In this document: piece by piece, positions 18,401-26,699 of the stretch
How positions within the stretch are numbered: position 1 is the stretch's first letter
How the letters are laid out: each line of letters starts with the position of its first letter
NCBI GenBank assembly: GCA_024697645.1
Contig: JAILFH010000074.1
Coordinates: 1 to 61,520, forward strand
DNA length: 61,520 nt
Direction: 5' to 3'
Source: Prevotella sp.
GTDB taxonomy: Bacteria; Bacteroidota; Bacteroidia; Bacteroidales; Bacteroidaceae
Made by a program: the position numbers and the translations under genes
Notes under the pieces: model-generated
Seen by the model: the letters and a program-made list of their open reading frames with translations, nothing else
Databases searched by the model: none
What the model was told of the DNA's origin: nothing

Positions 18401-18816
18401 GTACACTGATGGCAACGCTAGCCAAGAACCTCGTCTCTGAGGGTAAGGACCAGAAGGCGCTGGCCGTACTGCAGAAGTGCGAGAAGGAGATTCCTTACTA
18501 CAACGTGCCCATCAACTACCGCAGTGGTTCGTTCGATATGGCTGAGACCTATGCCCTTCTCGGCAAGAAGACTGAGGCCTTGAACATTCTTAACGAACTG
18601 TGGAAGAACGCCACTCAGTACTTCAATTATTACATGTCACTCGGCGGTTCCCGATTCATGCAGGCCAACTCCGACTGCCTCACTCAACTCTACGTCATGC
18701 AGAAAGTTGGTCAGATAACAAGTCTTGTCGACGATAAACTTGCTGACAGCATGGCCGTTCAACTCGAGAAATGCTTTGAGTTCTTTCAGAAGAGAGGCGG
18801 ACAGGTGAACATGTAA
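15457..18816 (+). CDS. DUF2723 integral membrane protein
   Basis: A large membrane protein with about ten or more hydrophobic helices in the first 700 residues and a soluble C-terminal part with TPR-like helical pairs (last 150 residues). The DUF2723 signature is at its N-terminus: SFWDCPEFISTGYKLEVGHPPGAP. The fold resembles GT-C glycosyltransferases that use lipid-linked sugars, and such proteins are widespread in Bacteroidetes; the reaction is not established. The frame is open from 15364, but that portion contains the promoter, and the conserved N-terminus begins at the ATG at 15457, giving 1119 residues. It starts a likely operon with the polysaccharide deacetylase 19 bp downstream. Confidence 0.88.
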   Translation: MKQYKIVDNVMGWLAFAIAAFVYCSTIEPTASFWDCPEFISTGYKLEVGHPPGAPFFMLTANLFSQFASDPSQVARMVNIMSALLSATTILFLFWSITHLVRKLILKDWGELTTAKLIAIEASGLVGALIYTFSDTFWFSAVEGEVYAYSSAFTAIVFWLILKWEDHADEPHSDRWLVLIAYMTGLSIGVHLLNLLCIPAIVLVYCYRRYPNIETKGSILALIVSFVIVAAVLYGVVPGIITVGGWFELLFVNVLHMPFNTGEIIYILLLVGVVCWAIWETYQEGHDRRQNIAFLLAIALLGIPFYGYGWSAVAIGVIVLGVLWFVLNRKKTIDKKAVPVIGARLKNTVLLCLLMLMIGYSSYALIVIRSSANPPMDQNSPEDIFTLGSYLSRDQYGDRPLLYGRAYTSQVDLEVDGNMCKPKTNEGAPIYSRKEKATPDEKDSYFVVSHKNTYKYAQNMVFPRMHSASHAQAYEQWMGGVEGYKVPYDRCGEMVTVKMPNQLENLKFFLSYQCNFMYWRYFMWNFAGRQNDIQGNGEPEHGNWITGISFIDNLLVGDQSKLPDDLKNNKGHNVFYCLPLILGLIGLFWQAWRGRRGIRQFWVVFFLFFMTGLAIVIYLNQTPLQPRERDYAYAGSFYAYAIWCGIGVAAIYDLLKKYLKKVNETAVAGVVGAACLCVPIQMATQTWDDHDRSGRYTCRDFGQNYLMTLQDEGNPIIFTNGDNDTFPLWYNQDVEGVRLDARVCNLSYLATDWYIDQMVRPAYESPSLPITWSRLEYCSGTNDYIEVEPMAESQLKEFYQQDPEAAREQFGDEPFELKNILKYWVRSKDADMHFIPTDTVYLNIDKDAVRKSGMLMATDSIPDKMIISLAGKRALYKGDLMMLEMIAEANWTRPIYVATTVGSDNYMNLGENFIQEGLANRITPFSTFRTDQRGSLVPIKDVKNFDTEKTYNNVMNRYKFGGLSRPDLYLDETVMRMCYTHRTLMATLAKNLVSEGKDQKALAVLQKCEKEIPYYNVPINYRSGSFDMAETYALLGKKTEALNILNELWKNATQYFNYYMSLGGSRFMQANSDCLTQLYVMQKVGQITSLVDDKLADSMAVQLEKCFEFFQKRGGQVNM

Positions 18817-18835
18817 AATTAGTCAGTCGCCAGTA

Positions 18836-19546
18836 GTGATTATTGAGCAACCTTCCAAGTGGCTCCGGTGGCTTTATCCTAAGGCAATATGGAGAATGGA
18901 CCCGTTAGAACGAGCAGTCTACCTGACGTTCGACGACGGGCCCATCCCTGAGTCTACTCCATTTCTGCTCGAAACACTCGAGCATTATGGCGTGAAGGCT
19001 ACTTTCTTCATGGTGGGCGACAACATTCAGAAACACCCTGATCTCTTTCGGCAAATCATTGAGGCTGGCCATCAGGTAGGCAATCACACCTATCATCATC
19101 TGGGCAGTTTCAAGCACTGGACCGCAACCTACATCATCGACACGTTCAAGGCGCAGCGGACTATCGAGAGTCTGTCGGCAAGCATTTTCTCTGAGAACGA
19201 AAATACCGAAGGAATGAATGAACTTAGAGCCAAATGCTGTTTCCGCCCAAAGGGCGAAGGCGAGAAGAACGCAATTCTGTTCCGTCCTCCTCACGGTTGG
19301 CTGCGTCATAGTGTCTATTATTGGTTGTCGAAGGAGTTTCACATCGTCATGTGGGACCTCGTTACCCGCGACTATTCCAAATGGCTGACAGCCGACGACG
19401 TGTTCAACAACGTAAAACGCTACGCTCGAAACGGTTCCATCATCACTTTCCACGACTCGCTCAAAAGTATCGACAAACTCCGCACCGCCCTGCCCCGCTC
19501 TATTGAGTGGCTACAGGAGCAAGGCTACGAGTTCAAGACATTCTGA
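18836..19546 (+). CDS. Polysaccharide deacetylase family protein (NodB domain)
   Basis: A carbohydrate esterase family 4 protein of 236 residues. Motif 1 is TFDDGP at 31-36 (Asp33 catalytic base, Asp34 metal ligand). Motif 2 is HTYHH at 84-88 with two metal-binding His. Motif 3 is in RPPHGW, and a late His (TFHDS) completes the site. It should remove N- or O-acetyl groups from a cell-wall or surface sugar polymer. No signal peptide is visible; the N-terminal segment WLRWLYPKAIWRM is amphipathic and conserved in this subfamily. The start is GTG at 18836, because the conserved N-terminus precedes the first ATG (18896). It lies 19 bp after the DUF2723 gene. Confidence 0.88.
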   Translation: MIIEQPSKWLRWLYPKAIWRMDPLERAVYLTFDDGPIPESTPFLLETLEHYGVKATFFMVGDNIQKHPDLFRQIIEAGHQVGNHTYHHLGSFKHWTATYIIDTFKAQRTIESLSASIFSENENTEGMNELRAKCCFRPKGEGEKNAILFRPPHGWLRHSVYYWLSKEFHIVMWDLVTRDYSKWLTADDVFNNVKRYARNGSIITFHDSLKSIDKLRTALPRSIEWLQEQGYEFKTF

Positions 19547-19599
19547 ACACACCGCATCAGTATTCAATTTCAGAGTTTTAGAATCTAAAGTTTAGCAAA

Positions 19600-20238
19600 T
19601 TGAAACAACCCGCTATCGTCATACCCGAAGAATTGCTCAACTCTTCCGCATTCAATAACGCAGAAGAGTCCTCACAGGACATCAGGGAAAGAAAGGCCTC
19701 TCTCCTGCTTCACGCCTGTTGTGCGCCGTGTTCGTCGGCGATTGTCGAGTGGATGCTTGCACACCAACTGAAACCCACCATTTTCTATTTCAATCCCAAC
19801 ATCTTCCCTCGCGATGAATATAACATTCGCAAGGAGGAAAGCAAACGTCATGCGGAGAGTCTCGGGCTCGACTGGATTGATGGCGACTACGACCACGACG
19901 AATGGCTGCATGGGGTTTGTGGACTTGAGAACGAACCCGAACGGGGCCGACGTTGTGAGCAGTGTTTCTTCCTTCGGTTGAGGGCAACTGCGCTGAAGGC
20001 TCAGGAACTAGGACTCACTTGGTTCACGACAACGCTGGCCTCGTCGCGTTGGAAGAGCATTGAGCAAATCACGCGGGCTGGGCTCGCAGCCGAGAACGCT
20101 GTTCCTGGTACTCGCTTCTGGGCTCAGAACTGGCGAAAAGGCGGACTTGTTGACCGCCGCAATCAACTCCTACGCGAATACGGATTCTACAATCAGCAAT
20201 ATTGCGGCTGCGAGTTCAGTTTTCGGAAGAAGGACTAA
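19600..20238 (+). CDS. queH: Epoxyqueuosine reductase QueH
   Basis: Catalyses the last step of queuosine synthesis, reducing epoxyqueuosine to queuosine in the tRNA wobble position. It is the non-cobalamin QueH type, not QueG. The iron-sulfur and active-site cysteines are visible: HACCAPCS (Cys40, 41, 44), RCEQC (Cys119, 122) and YCGC (Cys202, 204). At 212 residues the length is usual. The start is TTG at 19600, since the next Met lies after the first cysteine motif. It precedes the DUF4112 gene by 21 bp. Its 3' end (AAGGACTAA) is echoed in the spacer by AGGAGGACTAG. Confidence 0.9.
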   Translation: MKQPAIVIPEELLNSSAFNNAEESSQDIRERKASLLLHACCAPCSSAIVEWMLAHQLKPTIFYFNPNIFPRDEYNIRKEESKRHAESLGLDWIDGDYDHDEWLHGVCGLENEPERGRRCEQCFFLRLRATALKAQELGLTWFTTTLASSRWKSIEQITRAGLAAENAVPGTRFWAQNWRKGGLVDRRNQLLREYGFYNQQYCGCEFSFRKKD

Positions 20239-20259
20239 TCACAAAAGGAGGACTAGACT

Positions 20260-21021
20260 ATGGACGAGCAAAAGAAGACTGAACAGAATGCTGTGTGGAA
20301 TACCGAACCGAATAACGAACGGAAATCCGAACAGAATATCGAGCCGAAATCCCAACCAAATAACGATTTGAATTCTGAGCGCAATATCGAGCAGAATGCT
20401 GAATTTAATTCAAAACGAAATCCTGAGCGTAATGCTGGGGCGAATGCTGAGCGAAATGCCCAACGGAATGCTGAGCAGAATACCCGTTGGAATACTGAAC
20501 GAAACTCCCGATGGAATACTGAACGAAACACTGGGGCGAAATCGGAGCGGAAAAACGAACTGAAGGCTGAACTGCTCAATTCCCGTATCTATCATGTGAT
20601 GCAGGGCATCACGCAATGGATGGACCGTTACTATCTCGACGGTGTGGCGGGAATGATTCCTGGTGGAGTTGGTGATATCGTATCTGCGCTCTTTGCTGTG
20701 GTTCACGTCTATTTCTCTGCATTCCGACTGCATTCCATTCCCCTTACGCTCGCCATTCTCAACAACACCCTGCGTGATATTTTCCTCGGTCTGCTGCCCT
20801 TCTTCGTGGGCGATTTGATTGACTTCTTCCACCGAGCCAACAAACGCAACATGCAACTGATTGATGGCTTCCTCACAAACAACGAGACCGTCATCAATGA
20901 GGTGAACCGCAAGGCCACGCAGGCTGCTGTCGTGCTGGTTGCTCTCGTCATTGGAATCATCCTCATCATCTACGCCCTCATCTGGCTCACCCATACCCTC
21001 GGCACCGCACTTTTCTCATAA
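20260..21021 (+). CDS. DUF4112 membrane protein with Asn-rich tetrapeptide array
   Basis: The C-terminal half (about residues 106-253) is a DUF4112 domain: two related halves, LDGVAGMIPGGVGDIVSAL and FVGDLIDFFHRANKRN, followed by a strong membrane segment (about 220-243). Its function is unknown. The N-terminal part is unusual. Residues 10-105 form 24 consecutive tetrapeptides that always begin with Asn (19) or Lys (5), most with Glu at position 3, such as NTER, NAEQ, NSER. In DNA this is a 12-bp unit array at 20287-20574. This segment is hydrophilic and probably disordered. The gene follows queH by 21 bp. Confidence 0.85.
   Translation: MDEQKKTEQNAVWNTEPNNERKSEQNIEPKSQPNNDLNSERNIEQNAEFNSKRNPERNAGANAERNAQRNAEQNTRWNTERNSRWNTERNTGAKSERKNELKAELLNSRIYHVMQGITQWMDRYYLDGVAGMIPGGVGDIVSALFAVVHVYFSAFRLHSIPLTLAILNNTLRDIFLGLLPFFVGDLIDFFHRANKRNMQLIDGFLTNNETVINEVNRKATQAAVVLVALVIGIILIIYALIWLTHTLGTALFS
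20287..20574 (+). repeat. Coding 12-bp tandem array, 24 degenerate units
   Basis: In-frame units of 12 bp (for example AATACTGAACGA) encode the tetrapeptide array in the DUF4112 protein. The units are degenerate but keep period and frame throughout, consistent with growth by slippage under a constraint to stay in frame. Confidence 0.85.
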
Positions 21022-21216
21022 GTCAGACATAAATCCACCGAAGTCAGAAGAGAAACCAGTTCTTATTGCTTTTTTTTCTCCCAAGCAGCGTATATCGATG
21101 CTTGCATCATTGCGTGTTATTTTTCGCCAAAGTGAAGAGGACCGCTTTCACAAGGCTAATGAGTCAACTGGACTGATCGCTGTAGTAAATCGAATGCAAA
21201 AAAGTGGGCACATGAT

Positions 21217-21247
21217 TTTGTGGAATGAAAATAAAATGTTACCTTTG
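21217..21247 (+). promoter_or_regulatory. Promoter of the nucleotidyltransferase-DHH unit
   Basis: TTTG at 21217-21220 and TACCTTTG at 21240-21247 are separated by 19 bp, a near-ideal Bacteroidetes promoter. The predicted leader is about 70 nt. The rest of the 300-bp spacer (21022-21216) shows nothing I can name. Confidence 0.75.
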
Positions 21248-21321
21248 CATTGTAATATAAAAACCTCTTTGGTGAACGAAAGAAAACCTTTATAATATAA
21301 TAAACTATAAACAAGATTTTT

Positions 21322-22242
21322 ATGAAACCAACATTGTTTCTTCTTGCTGCCGGTATGGGCAGCCGTTATGGTGGTCTGAAACAACTCGACGGGCTCGGCC
21401 CCAATGGCGAGACGATTATGGACTACAGTATCTATGACGCTATTCAGGCAGGCTTCGGCCGCATCGTGTGGGTTATCCGCAAAGACTTTGAGGAGCAGTT
21501 CCGCACACAGATTCTTGCTAAATATGAGGGTCAGGTGCCCTGCGAACTCTGCTTCCAGGCTCTCGACGCTCTGCCCGAGGGATTCAGCGTTCCTGAAGGC
21601 CGCGTGAAGCCTTGGGGTACAAACCACGCTGTGCTGATGGGTAAGGACGTGATCAAGGAGCCGTTCTGCGTCATCAACTGCGACGACTTCTATGGCCGCG
21701 ACGCCTTCATGCAGATTGGTAAGTTCCTGAGCGAACTGCCTGAGGGAAGTGAGAACAAATATGCAATGGTGGGCTTCCGCTGCTGCAACACGCTGTCAGA
21801 GAACGGCTCTGTGGCTCGTGGCGTATGCGAGTTTGACAACGATCACCATCTGGTAGAGGTTGTTGAGCGCACAGAGATTATGCGTCAGGAGGACAAGGGC
21901 AACGCCATCTGCTTCAAAGATGAGCAGGGCGAATGGCAGCCGCTGGAGGAGAATGTGCCCGTATCGATGAATATGTGGGGCTTCACTCCCGACTACTTTG
22001 CACATTCTGAGGCTTACTTTAAGGAGTTCCTCAGCAACCCGAAGAACATTGAGAACCTGAAGGCCGAGTTCTTTATTCCGCTGATGGTGAGCAAGTTGAT
22101 CAACGAGGGAACATCTACCGTTGAAGTGCTCGACACCACCTCGAAGTGGTTCGGTGTAACTTATGCCGCCGACCGCGAGGCTACAGTGGAACGCATCCAG
22201 AAACTCGTCGACGAGGGTGTGTATCCTAACAAACTCTTCTAA
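21322..22242 (+). CDS. Sugar-phosphate nucleotidyltransferase family protein
   Basis: A 306-residue protein with the nucleotidyltransferase signature at the N-terminus (LAAGMGSRYGGLKQLD, residues 8-23) and the metal-binding NCDDFYG near residue 116. It would transfer a nucleotidyl group from an NTP to a sugar phosphate or similar acceptor. Such proteins are often labelled NDP-sugar pyrophosphorylase, but the substrate cannot be read from the sequence. It lacks the C-terminal left-handed beta-helix of GlmU-type enzymes. Its stop overlaps the start of the DHH gene by one base (TAATG), indicating translational coupling. Confidence 0.85.
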   Translation: MKPTLFLLAAGMGSRYGGLKQLDGLGPNGETIMDYSIYDAIQAGFGRIVWVIRKDFEEQFRTQILAKYEGQVPCELCFQALDALPEGFSVPEGRVKPWGTNHAVLMGKDVIKEPFCVINCDDFYGRDAFMQIGKFLSELPEGSENKYAMVGFRCCNTLSENGSVARGVCEFDNDHHLVEVVERTEIMRQEDKGNAICFKDEQGEWQPLEENVPVSMNMWGFTPDYFAHSEAYFKEFLSNPKNIENLKAEFFIPLMVSKLINEGTSTVEVLDTTSKWFGVTYAADREATVERIQKLVDEGVYPNKLF

Positions 22243-23279
22243 TGCTGAAACCAATCCTTACTGATCAGGAAGCCGCTACCATGCAAGAACTGATAGCGGC
22301 TTCTTCGACTATTGTCGTCACCTGCCACAAGTCACCCGACGGCGACGCGCTCGGTTCGTCGCTCGCGTGGGCAAGTTATCTGCAGAGTCTCGGCAAGGAG
22401 GCCATCGTGATGGTTCCCGACGCCTATCCCGACTTTCTGCAGTGGTTGCCGAATACGGAGAAGATTGTTCGCTACGACAAACACCCTGAGAAGTGTGACT
22501 TGCTGTTGAAAATGGCCGACCTCGTCTTCTGCATGGACTACAACGAGACAGGCCGCACGGGAGTCATGAAGGATGCGCTCGACGCGGCGCCAGCGAAGAA
22601 GGTGATGATTGACCACCATCTGAATCCGCAACTCGACGGAGCACTGATTATCTCCCACCCCGAAAGCAGTTCGACTTCAGAACTGGTGTTCAGAATCGTC
22701 TGGCAGTTTGGCGCATTTGAGAAGATGGACAAACTGTGGGCTGTGGCGGTCTATTGCGGCATGATGACCGATACGGGCGGCTTCACCTATAACTCTACGC
22801 AGCCCGAAATCTACTTCATCATCGGTCAGTTGCTGACCAAGCGCATCGACAAGGACAAGATCTACCGCAAGGTCTATAACAACTACTCATCATGGGCCAT
22901 CAGGCTCAGGGGCTACGTGATGTGCTACAAACTGAACGTGTTCAACGACTATCGCGCCTGCTACTTCGCCATCTCACGAAAAGATATGCAGGACTATCAC
23001 TTCATCAAGGGCGACGCCGAAGGTCTCGTCAACGAACCCCTCAGAATCAAGAACATCCGTCTCTCCATCTCACTTCGTGAAGACGACCGCACACCCAATC
23101 TCATCTGGGTAAGTCTTCGCAGCGTCGACGATTTCCCATGCAACAAAATGGCGGAACGATACTTCAATGGTGGAGGCCATCTGAATGCCAGTGGAGGCCG
23201 TCTCGACTGCTCACTTGCCGAAGCAGAGCAGATCACACGCAAGGCCATACAGGAATTCAGCACGAACCCGAATCTATAA
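22242..23279 (+). CDS. DHH-family phosphoesterase, NrnA-like oligoribonuclease/pAp phosphatase
   Basis: A 345-residue cytoplasmic phosphoesterase. The DHH domain shows CHKSPDGDALGSS (about 28-40), a metal Asp in FCMDY, and the DHH triad at 124-126. The C-terminal DHHA1 domain carries GGGHLNASGG. NrnA-type enzymes degrade very short RNAs (nanoRNA) and 3'-phosphoadenosine 5'-phosphate; relatives also hydrolyse cyclic dinucleotide products. Length and domain order fit NrnA. It is coupled to the nucleotidyltransferase gene by a one-base overlap. Confidence 0.9.
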   Translation: MLKPILTDQEAATMQELIAASSTIVVTCHKSPDGDALGSSLAWASYLQSLGKEAIVMVPDAYPDFLQWLPNTEKIVRYDKHPEKCDLLLKMADLVFCMDYNETGRTGVMKDALDAAPAKKVMIDHHLNPQLDGALIISHPESSSTSELVFRIVWQFGAFEKMDKLWAVAVYCGMMTDTGGFTYNSTQPEIYFIIGQLLTKRIDKDKIYRKVYNNYSSWAIRLRGYVMCYKLNVFNDYRACYFAISRKDMQDYHFIKGDAEGLVNEPLRIKNIRLSISLREDDRTPNLIWVSLRSVDDFPCNKMAERYFNGGGHLNASGGRLDCSLAEAEQITRKAIQEFSTNPNL

Positions 23280-23328
23280 AAGATGTAAAACCTTGGTGCG
23301 TTTTCTGCCATGTTTCAAAAAAACTTTG

Positions 23329-23336
23329 TACCTTTG
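23329..23336 (+). promoter_or_regulatory. -7 box of the lipoprotein gene
   Basis: TACCTTTG, about 35 bp before the start of the DUF4827 lipoprotein gene; no clear -33 element. Confidence 0.55.
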
Positions 23337-23370
23337 CACAATGTTCAATAAATAACAGAAAGTGAAACGA

Positions 23371-24048
23371 ATGAGAAAGTTTTTTCTATTGACTGGCATT
23401 TTTGCTGTGCTGTTGGGTATTGCTTCCTGCAGTGACACCGTAACTTATCAAGAACAGCGCGACCGCGAAATTGCCGCCATCAATCAGTATATTGCCGATT
23501 CAGCCATCAATGTGATTTCCGAAACCACCTTCTTTGCCAACGACAGCATGACCGATGTTTCACGCAATGAGTTCGTACTCTTCGAGGCATCGGGTGTCTA
23601 TATGCAGATCATCAATAAAGGCTGCGGCGAGAAGATCAAGGACGGCGAAACGGCTACCGTACTTTGCAGATTCACTGAGAGCAACCTCCTGCTGGGTGCA
23701 GACTCCATCACGCTGACCAACAAGTTCGCAATGCCCTTCAACGGCTCTGTCGTCAGCCCCACGCTGGCCGTAGAGCGCATGTCGATTACGAAGACTTCGG
23801 GCACCTACTCGGGTCTGTTCGATACGAGCAGTAGTTTCATGTATTCGTATTATAGCAGCGGAACCTCAGCCGTTGTGCTTTCGGGTTGGCTCGTTCCGTT
23901 CGCCTACATCAATCTCGGACGTCCCGCCAACGATGGCGATGAGATTGCCCACGTGAAACTCATTGTTCCCCATAAGGAAGGCCACCTCACTGCATCGCAG
24001 AACGTCATTCCCTATCTCTACGACATCACCTTTGAGCGTGGCAGATAA
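23371..24048 (+). CDS. DUF4827 lipoprotein
   Basis: An exported lipoprotein: a hydrophobic signal ends in a lipobox (GIASC, Cys20 from this ATG), so the mature protein is probably anchored to a membrane by lipid. The rest (about 205 residues) resembles the Bacteroidetes DUF4827 family, whose pattern recalls FKBP-type prolyl isomerases (GDEIAHVKLIVPHKEGH near the end). Enzyme activity is not shown. A GTG at 23362 in the same frame is an alternative start adding Met-Lys-Arg. It has its own promoter box and sits 39 bp before glmM. Confidence 0.8.
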   Translation: MRKFFLLTGIFAVLLGIASCSDTVTYQEQRDREIAAINQYIADSAINVISETTFFANDSMTDVSRNEFVLFEASGVYMQIINKGCGEKIKDGETATVLCRFTESNLLLGADSITLTNKFAMPFNGSVVSPTLAVERMSITKTSGTYSGLFDTSSSFMYSYYSSGTSAVVLSGWLVPFAYINLGRPANDGDEIAHVKLIVPHKEGHLTASQNVIPYLYDITFERGR

Positions 24049-24087
24049 ATCATAGAAGAATAACTCATCTGAAATTCATCAAATATT

Positions 24088-25470
24088 ATGACTCTTATTA
24101 AGTCTATTTCAGGTATCCGCGGTACAATTGGCGGACCTGCTGGTGACACCCTGAACCCACTTGACATCGTAAAGTTCACTTCGGCCTATGCTACGTTCAT
24201 TCGTCGCTCGGCCAAGTCGCAGAACAACCGCATCGTCGTAGGACGCGACGCTCGCATCTCTGGCGAAATGGTCAAGAATGTAGTCTGCGGCACGCTGATG
24301 GGCATGGGTTACGACGTAGTAAATATTGGGCTTGCAACGACACCGACCACAGAGTTGGCCGTTCGCTGGCTCGAGGCCGACGGTGGTATCATCATCACCG
24401 CTTCGCATAATCCCCGTCATTGGAATGCGCTTAAACTTCTCAACAACGAGGGAGAGTTCCTCAACAAGGCTGAGGGCGAGGAAGTTCTGGCCATCGCCGA
24501 GGCTGAGGATTTCTGTTTTGCCGATGTCGACCACATGGGCCACTACTGCGAGGACAACACCATCAATCGTCGCCACATCGAAAGCGTGCTGGCGCTTGAA
24601 CTGGTGGATGCAGAGGCCGTGAAGAAGGCTGGATTCCGCGTTGTCGTCGACAGCATCAACTCCGTTGGCGGCATCATTCTGCCCGACCTGCTGAAGGCGC
24701 TGGGCGTAGAGGCTAAGTTCCTCAACGGTGAAGCCAATGGCGACTTTGCCCATAATCCCGAGCCCCTAAAGCAGAACCTCGGCGGCATCATGGACGAACT
24801 GAAGAATGGCAACTACGACATGGGTATCGTCGTTGATCCCGATGTCGACCGTCTGGCATTCATTCAGGAAGACGGCGAGATGTTCGGCGAGGAATACACG
24901 CTGGTGTCAGTTGCCGACTACGTGCTCTCCCACACTCCTGGCAATACGGTTTCGAACCTTTCGTCAACACGTGCACTGCGCGATGTGACGGAGTGTCGTG
25001 GTGGTAAGTATTGCGCCTCTGCCGTTGGCGAAGTGAATGTTACCACGCTGATAAAGGAGGTTGGCGCAGTGATTGGTGGCGAAGGCAACGGTGGTGTCAT
25101 CTATCCCGCTTCCCACTATGGTCGCGACGCACTCGTGGGCATTGCCCTCTTCCTCACTCAACTGGCTCAGAAGGGCGTGAAAGTCAGCGAACTGCGCAAG
25201 ACCTATCCGAACTACTTCATGGCGAAGAACCGCATCGACTTGCAGCCGACCACCAATGTCGACGCTATTCTTGAGAAAGTGAAGGAACTCTACAAGAATG
25301 AACAGGTGAACGACATCGACGGTGTGAAAATCGACTTTGCCGACCGCTGGGTTCATCTGCGTAAGTCGAACACCGAGCCCATCATTCGCGTCTATAGCGA
25401 AGCCCCCACTGCTGAGGAAGCCGACGCACTGGGCAAGCAACTGATGAAGGTTGTCTACGACATGCAGTAA
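24088..25470 (+). CDS. glmM: Phosphoglucosamine mutase (GlmM)
   Basis: Interconverts glucosamine-6-phosphate and glucosamine-1-phosphate, supplying UDP-GlcNAc for peptidoglycan and lipid A. The phospho-serine loop TASHNP is at 104-109 (Ser106). The metal-binding loop DPDVDRLAF, the sugar-binding GGEGNGGV and the phosphate-binding RKSNTEP are all in order. The length of 460 residues fits. It could instead be called a general phosphohexomutase; the GlmM name rests on family similarity. A strong stem-loop follows at 25572-25595. Confidence 0.88.
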   Translation: MTLIKSISGIRGTIGGPAGDTLNPLDIVKFTSAYATFIRRSAKSQNNRIVVGRDARISGEMVKNVVCGTLMGMGYDVVNIGLATTPTTELAVRWLEADGGIIITASHNPRHWNALKLLNNEGEFLNKAEGEEVLAIAEAEDFCFADVDHMGHYCEDNTINRRHIESVLALELVDAEAVKKAGFRVVVDSINSVGGIILPDLLKALGVEAKFLNGEANGDFAHNPEPLKQNLGGIMDELKNGNYDMGIVVDPDVDRLAFIQEDGEMFGEEYTLVSVADYVLSHTPGNTVSNLSSTRALRDVTECRGGKYCASAVGEVNVTTLIKEVGAVIGGEGNGGVIYPASHYGRDALVGIALFLTQLAQKGVKVSELRKTYPNYFMAKNRIDLQPTTNVDAILEKVKELYKNEQVNDIDGVKIDFADRWVHLRKSNTEPIIRVYSEAPTAEEADALGKQLMKVVYDMQ

Positions 25471-25571
25471 AATTACAAGTTACAGATTACAATTGACAAA
25501 TCACAAACAACTGGTGACAGTTGACAAGTAACAAGTCACAAACAAAAGTCACAATCTACAAGTGGCTGCAA

Positions 25572-25603
25572 TGGGGGCAACAATAGTTGCCCCCAAGTTG
25601 TTT
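25572..25603 (+). terminator. glmM: Terminator after glmM
   Basis: Perfect 10-bp stem TGGGGGCAAC/GTTGCCCCCA with a 4-nt loop, followed by a modest T-rich stretch (AGTTGTTTATG). Confidence 0.65.
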
Positions 25604-26633
25604 ATGTTTCATTTATGTTGTATAACGATGTGCCACAACCTCAAAAGTTGTCTTTTGTAGTCAAGGTTGTCTTTAAATAACCCAGATAGTCTTCTGAGTC
25701 CCCTTTCAGATAGAAGTGGGATGAGTTCCGCCGTTGGCGGCCGTTAGAAAACATAAAAAAACATAAAAAAACAGTTAAAAACAATGGCGCTTTGCGCCAG
25801 ATATTACGCTAACGCGACAAAAGAAAACCACAGATCAAACGAGGCAGAGTTATAAGTAATTAAAAAACGGGCTGAAGGCCTCACTGCAGTTGGAATTCGC
25901 TGCCTCGCATTCCCCTCCTCCGGGGAGGAGGGGTGGAGTAAGCGAAGCGCACGGGGGGTGGTAGCGAACCATTCTGAACCATTCATAACTATTCTGAACC
26001 ATTCTTAACCACGCGAAGCGTCTTGTCGCCCTGTAAGGGCAAAAGATTTTTATCAAGAATTAGAGAATTTAAGAATTTTCCTGTGGCATTGAATTAATAA
26101 GAATTTGAGAATTGGCGCTCTATATCGCGCCTCACAACTGCGTGAGCGCCAATCTGTGAAATCAGTAATAAATCGAAATAAAAAATATGAGAAAATCTGT
26201 GTAATCTGTGGGAAAAAAATAATGAGTAATTAGAAATAAGTAATGAGTGATTCGTGGCTGCGACCTACCAATGTAACATTCGAATGGAAATTTGAAAACG
26301 GAAATTGGAGAATTCGAGGGTGCGAAGATAAAACAGAAGGACATAAAAATTTAGGAGTTTTAATTGACATAAGATTAAGAACAGAAATTCCCATAAAGAC
26401 AAAAGTTTCGCCTTACGGCAGACACCTTATGATGCTTTTGAAACTTATGTACTTGAACTTATGTCTCTTTTCGAAACTTAAAAACTTGTGTACTTTTGTT
26501 TTAATAAACCTCAGCAGGCGAGGCGCGATATAGAGCGCCGAAAGTTGTCAAAAGTTGTCAGAGTTGTCTTCTAGAGCCCCTTCGGCTTAGGCCTCTTCCC
26601 CGATTAACAGGGAACGCTCAAACCTCTCTCCAC
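25604..26633. repeat. glmM-thrS spacer: modules M6, E and B plus hairpins; no gene seen
   Basis: A variant of the AAAAGTTGTC/TAGTCTTCTGA module lies at 25640-25700. An M6 module (GTTCCGCCG...GGCGG, runs of AAAACATAAAAAA, GGCGC-TTT-GCGCC) is at about 25725-25855; a related copy is at 45785-45930. Module E occupies about 25860-26135, with CCCCTCCTCCGGGGAGGAGGGG and a 10-bp ATTCTGAACC array. A GGCGC/GCGCC hairpin lies at 26114-26131. Element B spans about 26217-26520, followed by another GGCGC hairpin (26522-26539) and a CCGATTAACAGGG hairpin variant near 26600. Confidence 0.6.
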
Positions 26634-26682
26634 TAAAAAACAAGAGCCTCCGGATCATCTGACCCAGAGGCTCTCTTTTTGT
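26634..26682 (-). terminator. thrS: Bidirectional-looking terminator after thrS
   Basis: Perfect 8-bp stem AGAGCCTC/GAGGCTCT (26643-26674). A T run follows on the plus strand, and an A run precedes it that reads as TTTTTT on the minus strand, so it can stop transcripts from both sides. Confidence 0.85.
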
Positions 26683-26699
26683 ATAATCGCGAAACGAAC

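Noticed and set aside
20253..20579. Antisense frame with repeated FRSxF units over the DUF4112 array
   Set aside because: The 12-bp period makes any stop-free frame repetitive; there is no start signal or flanking domain.
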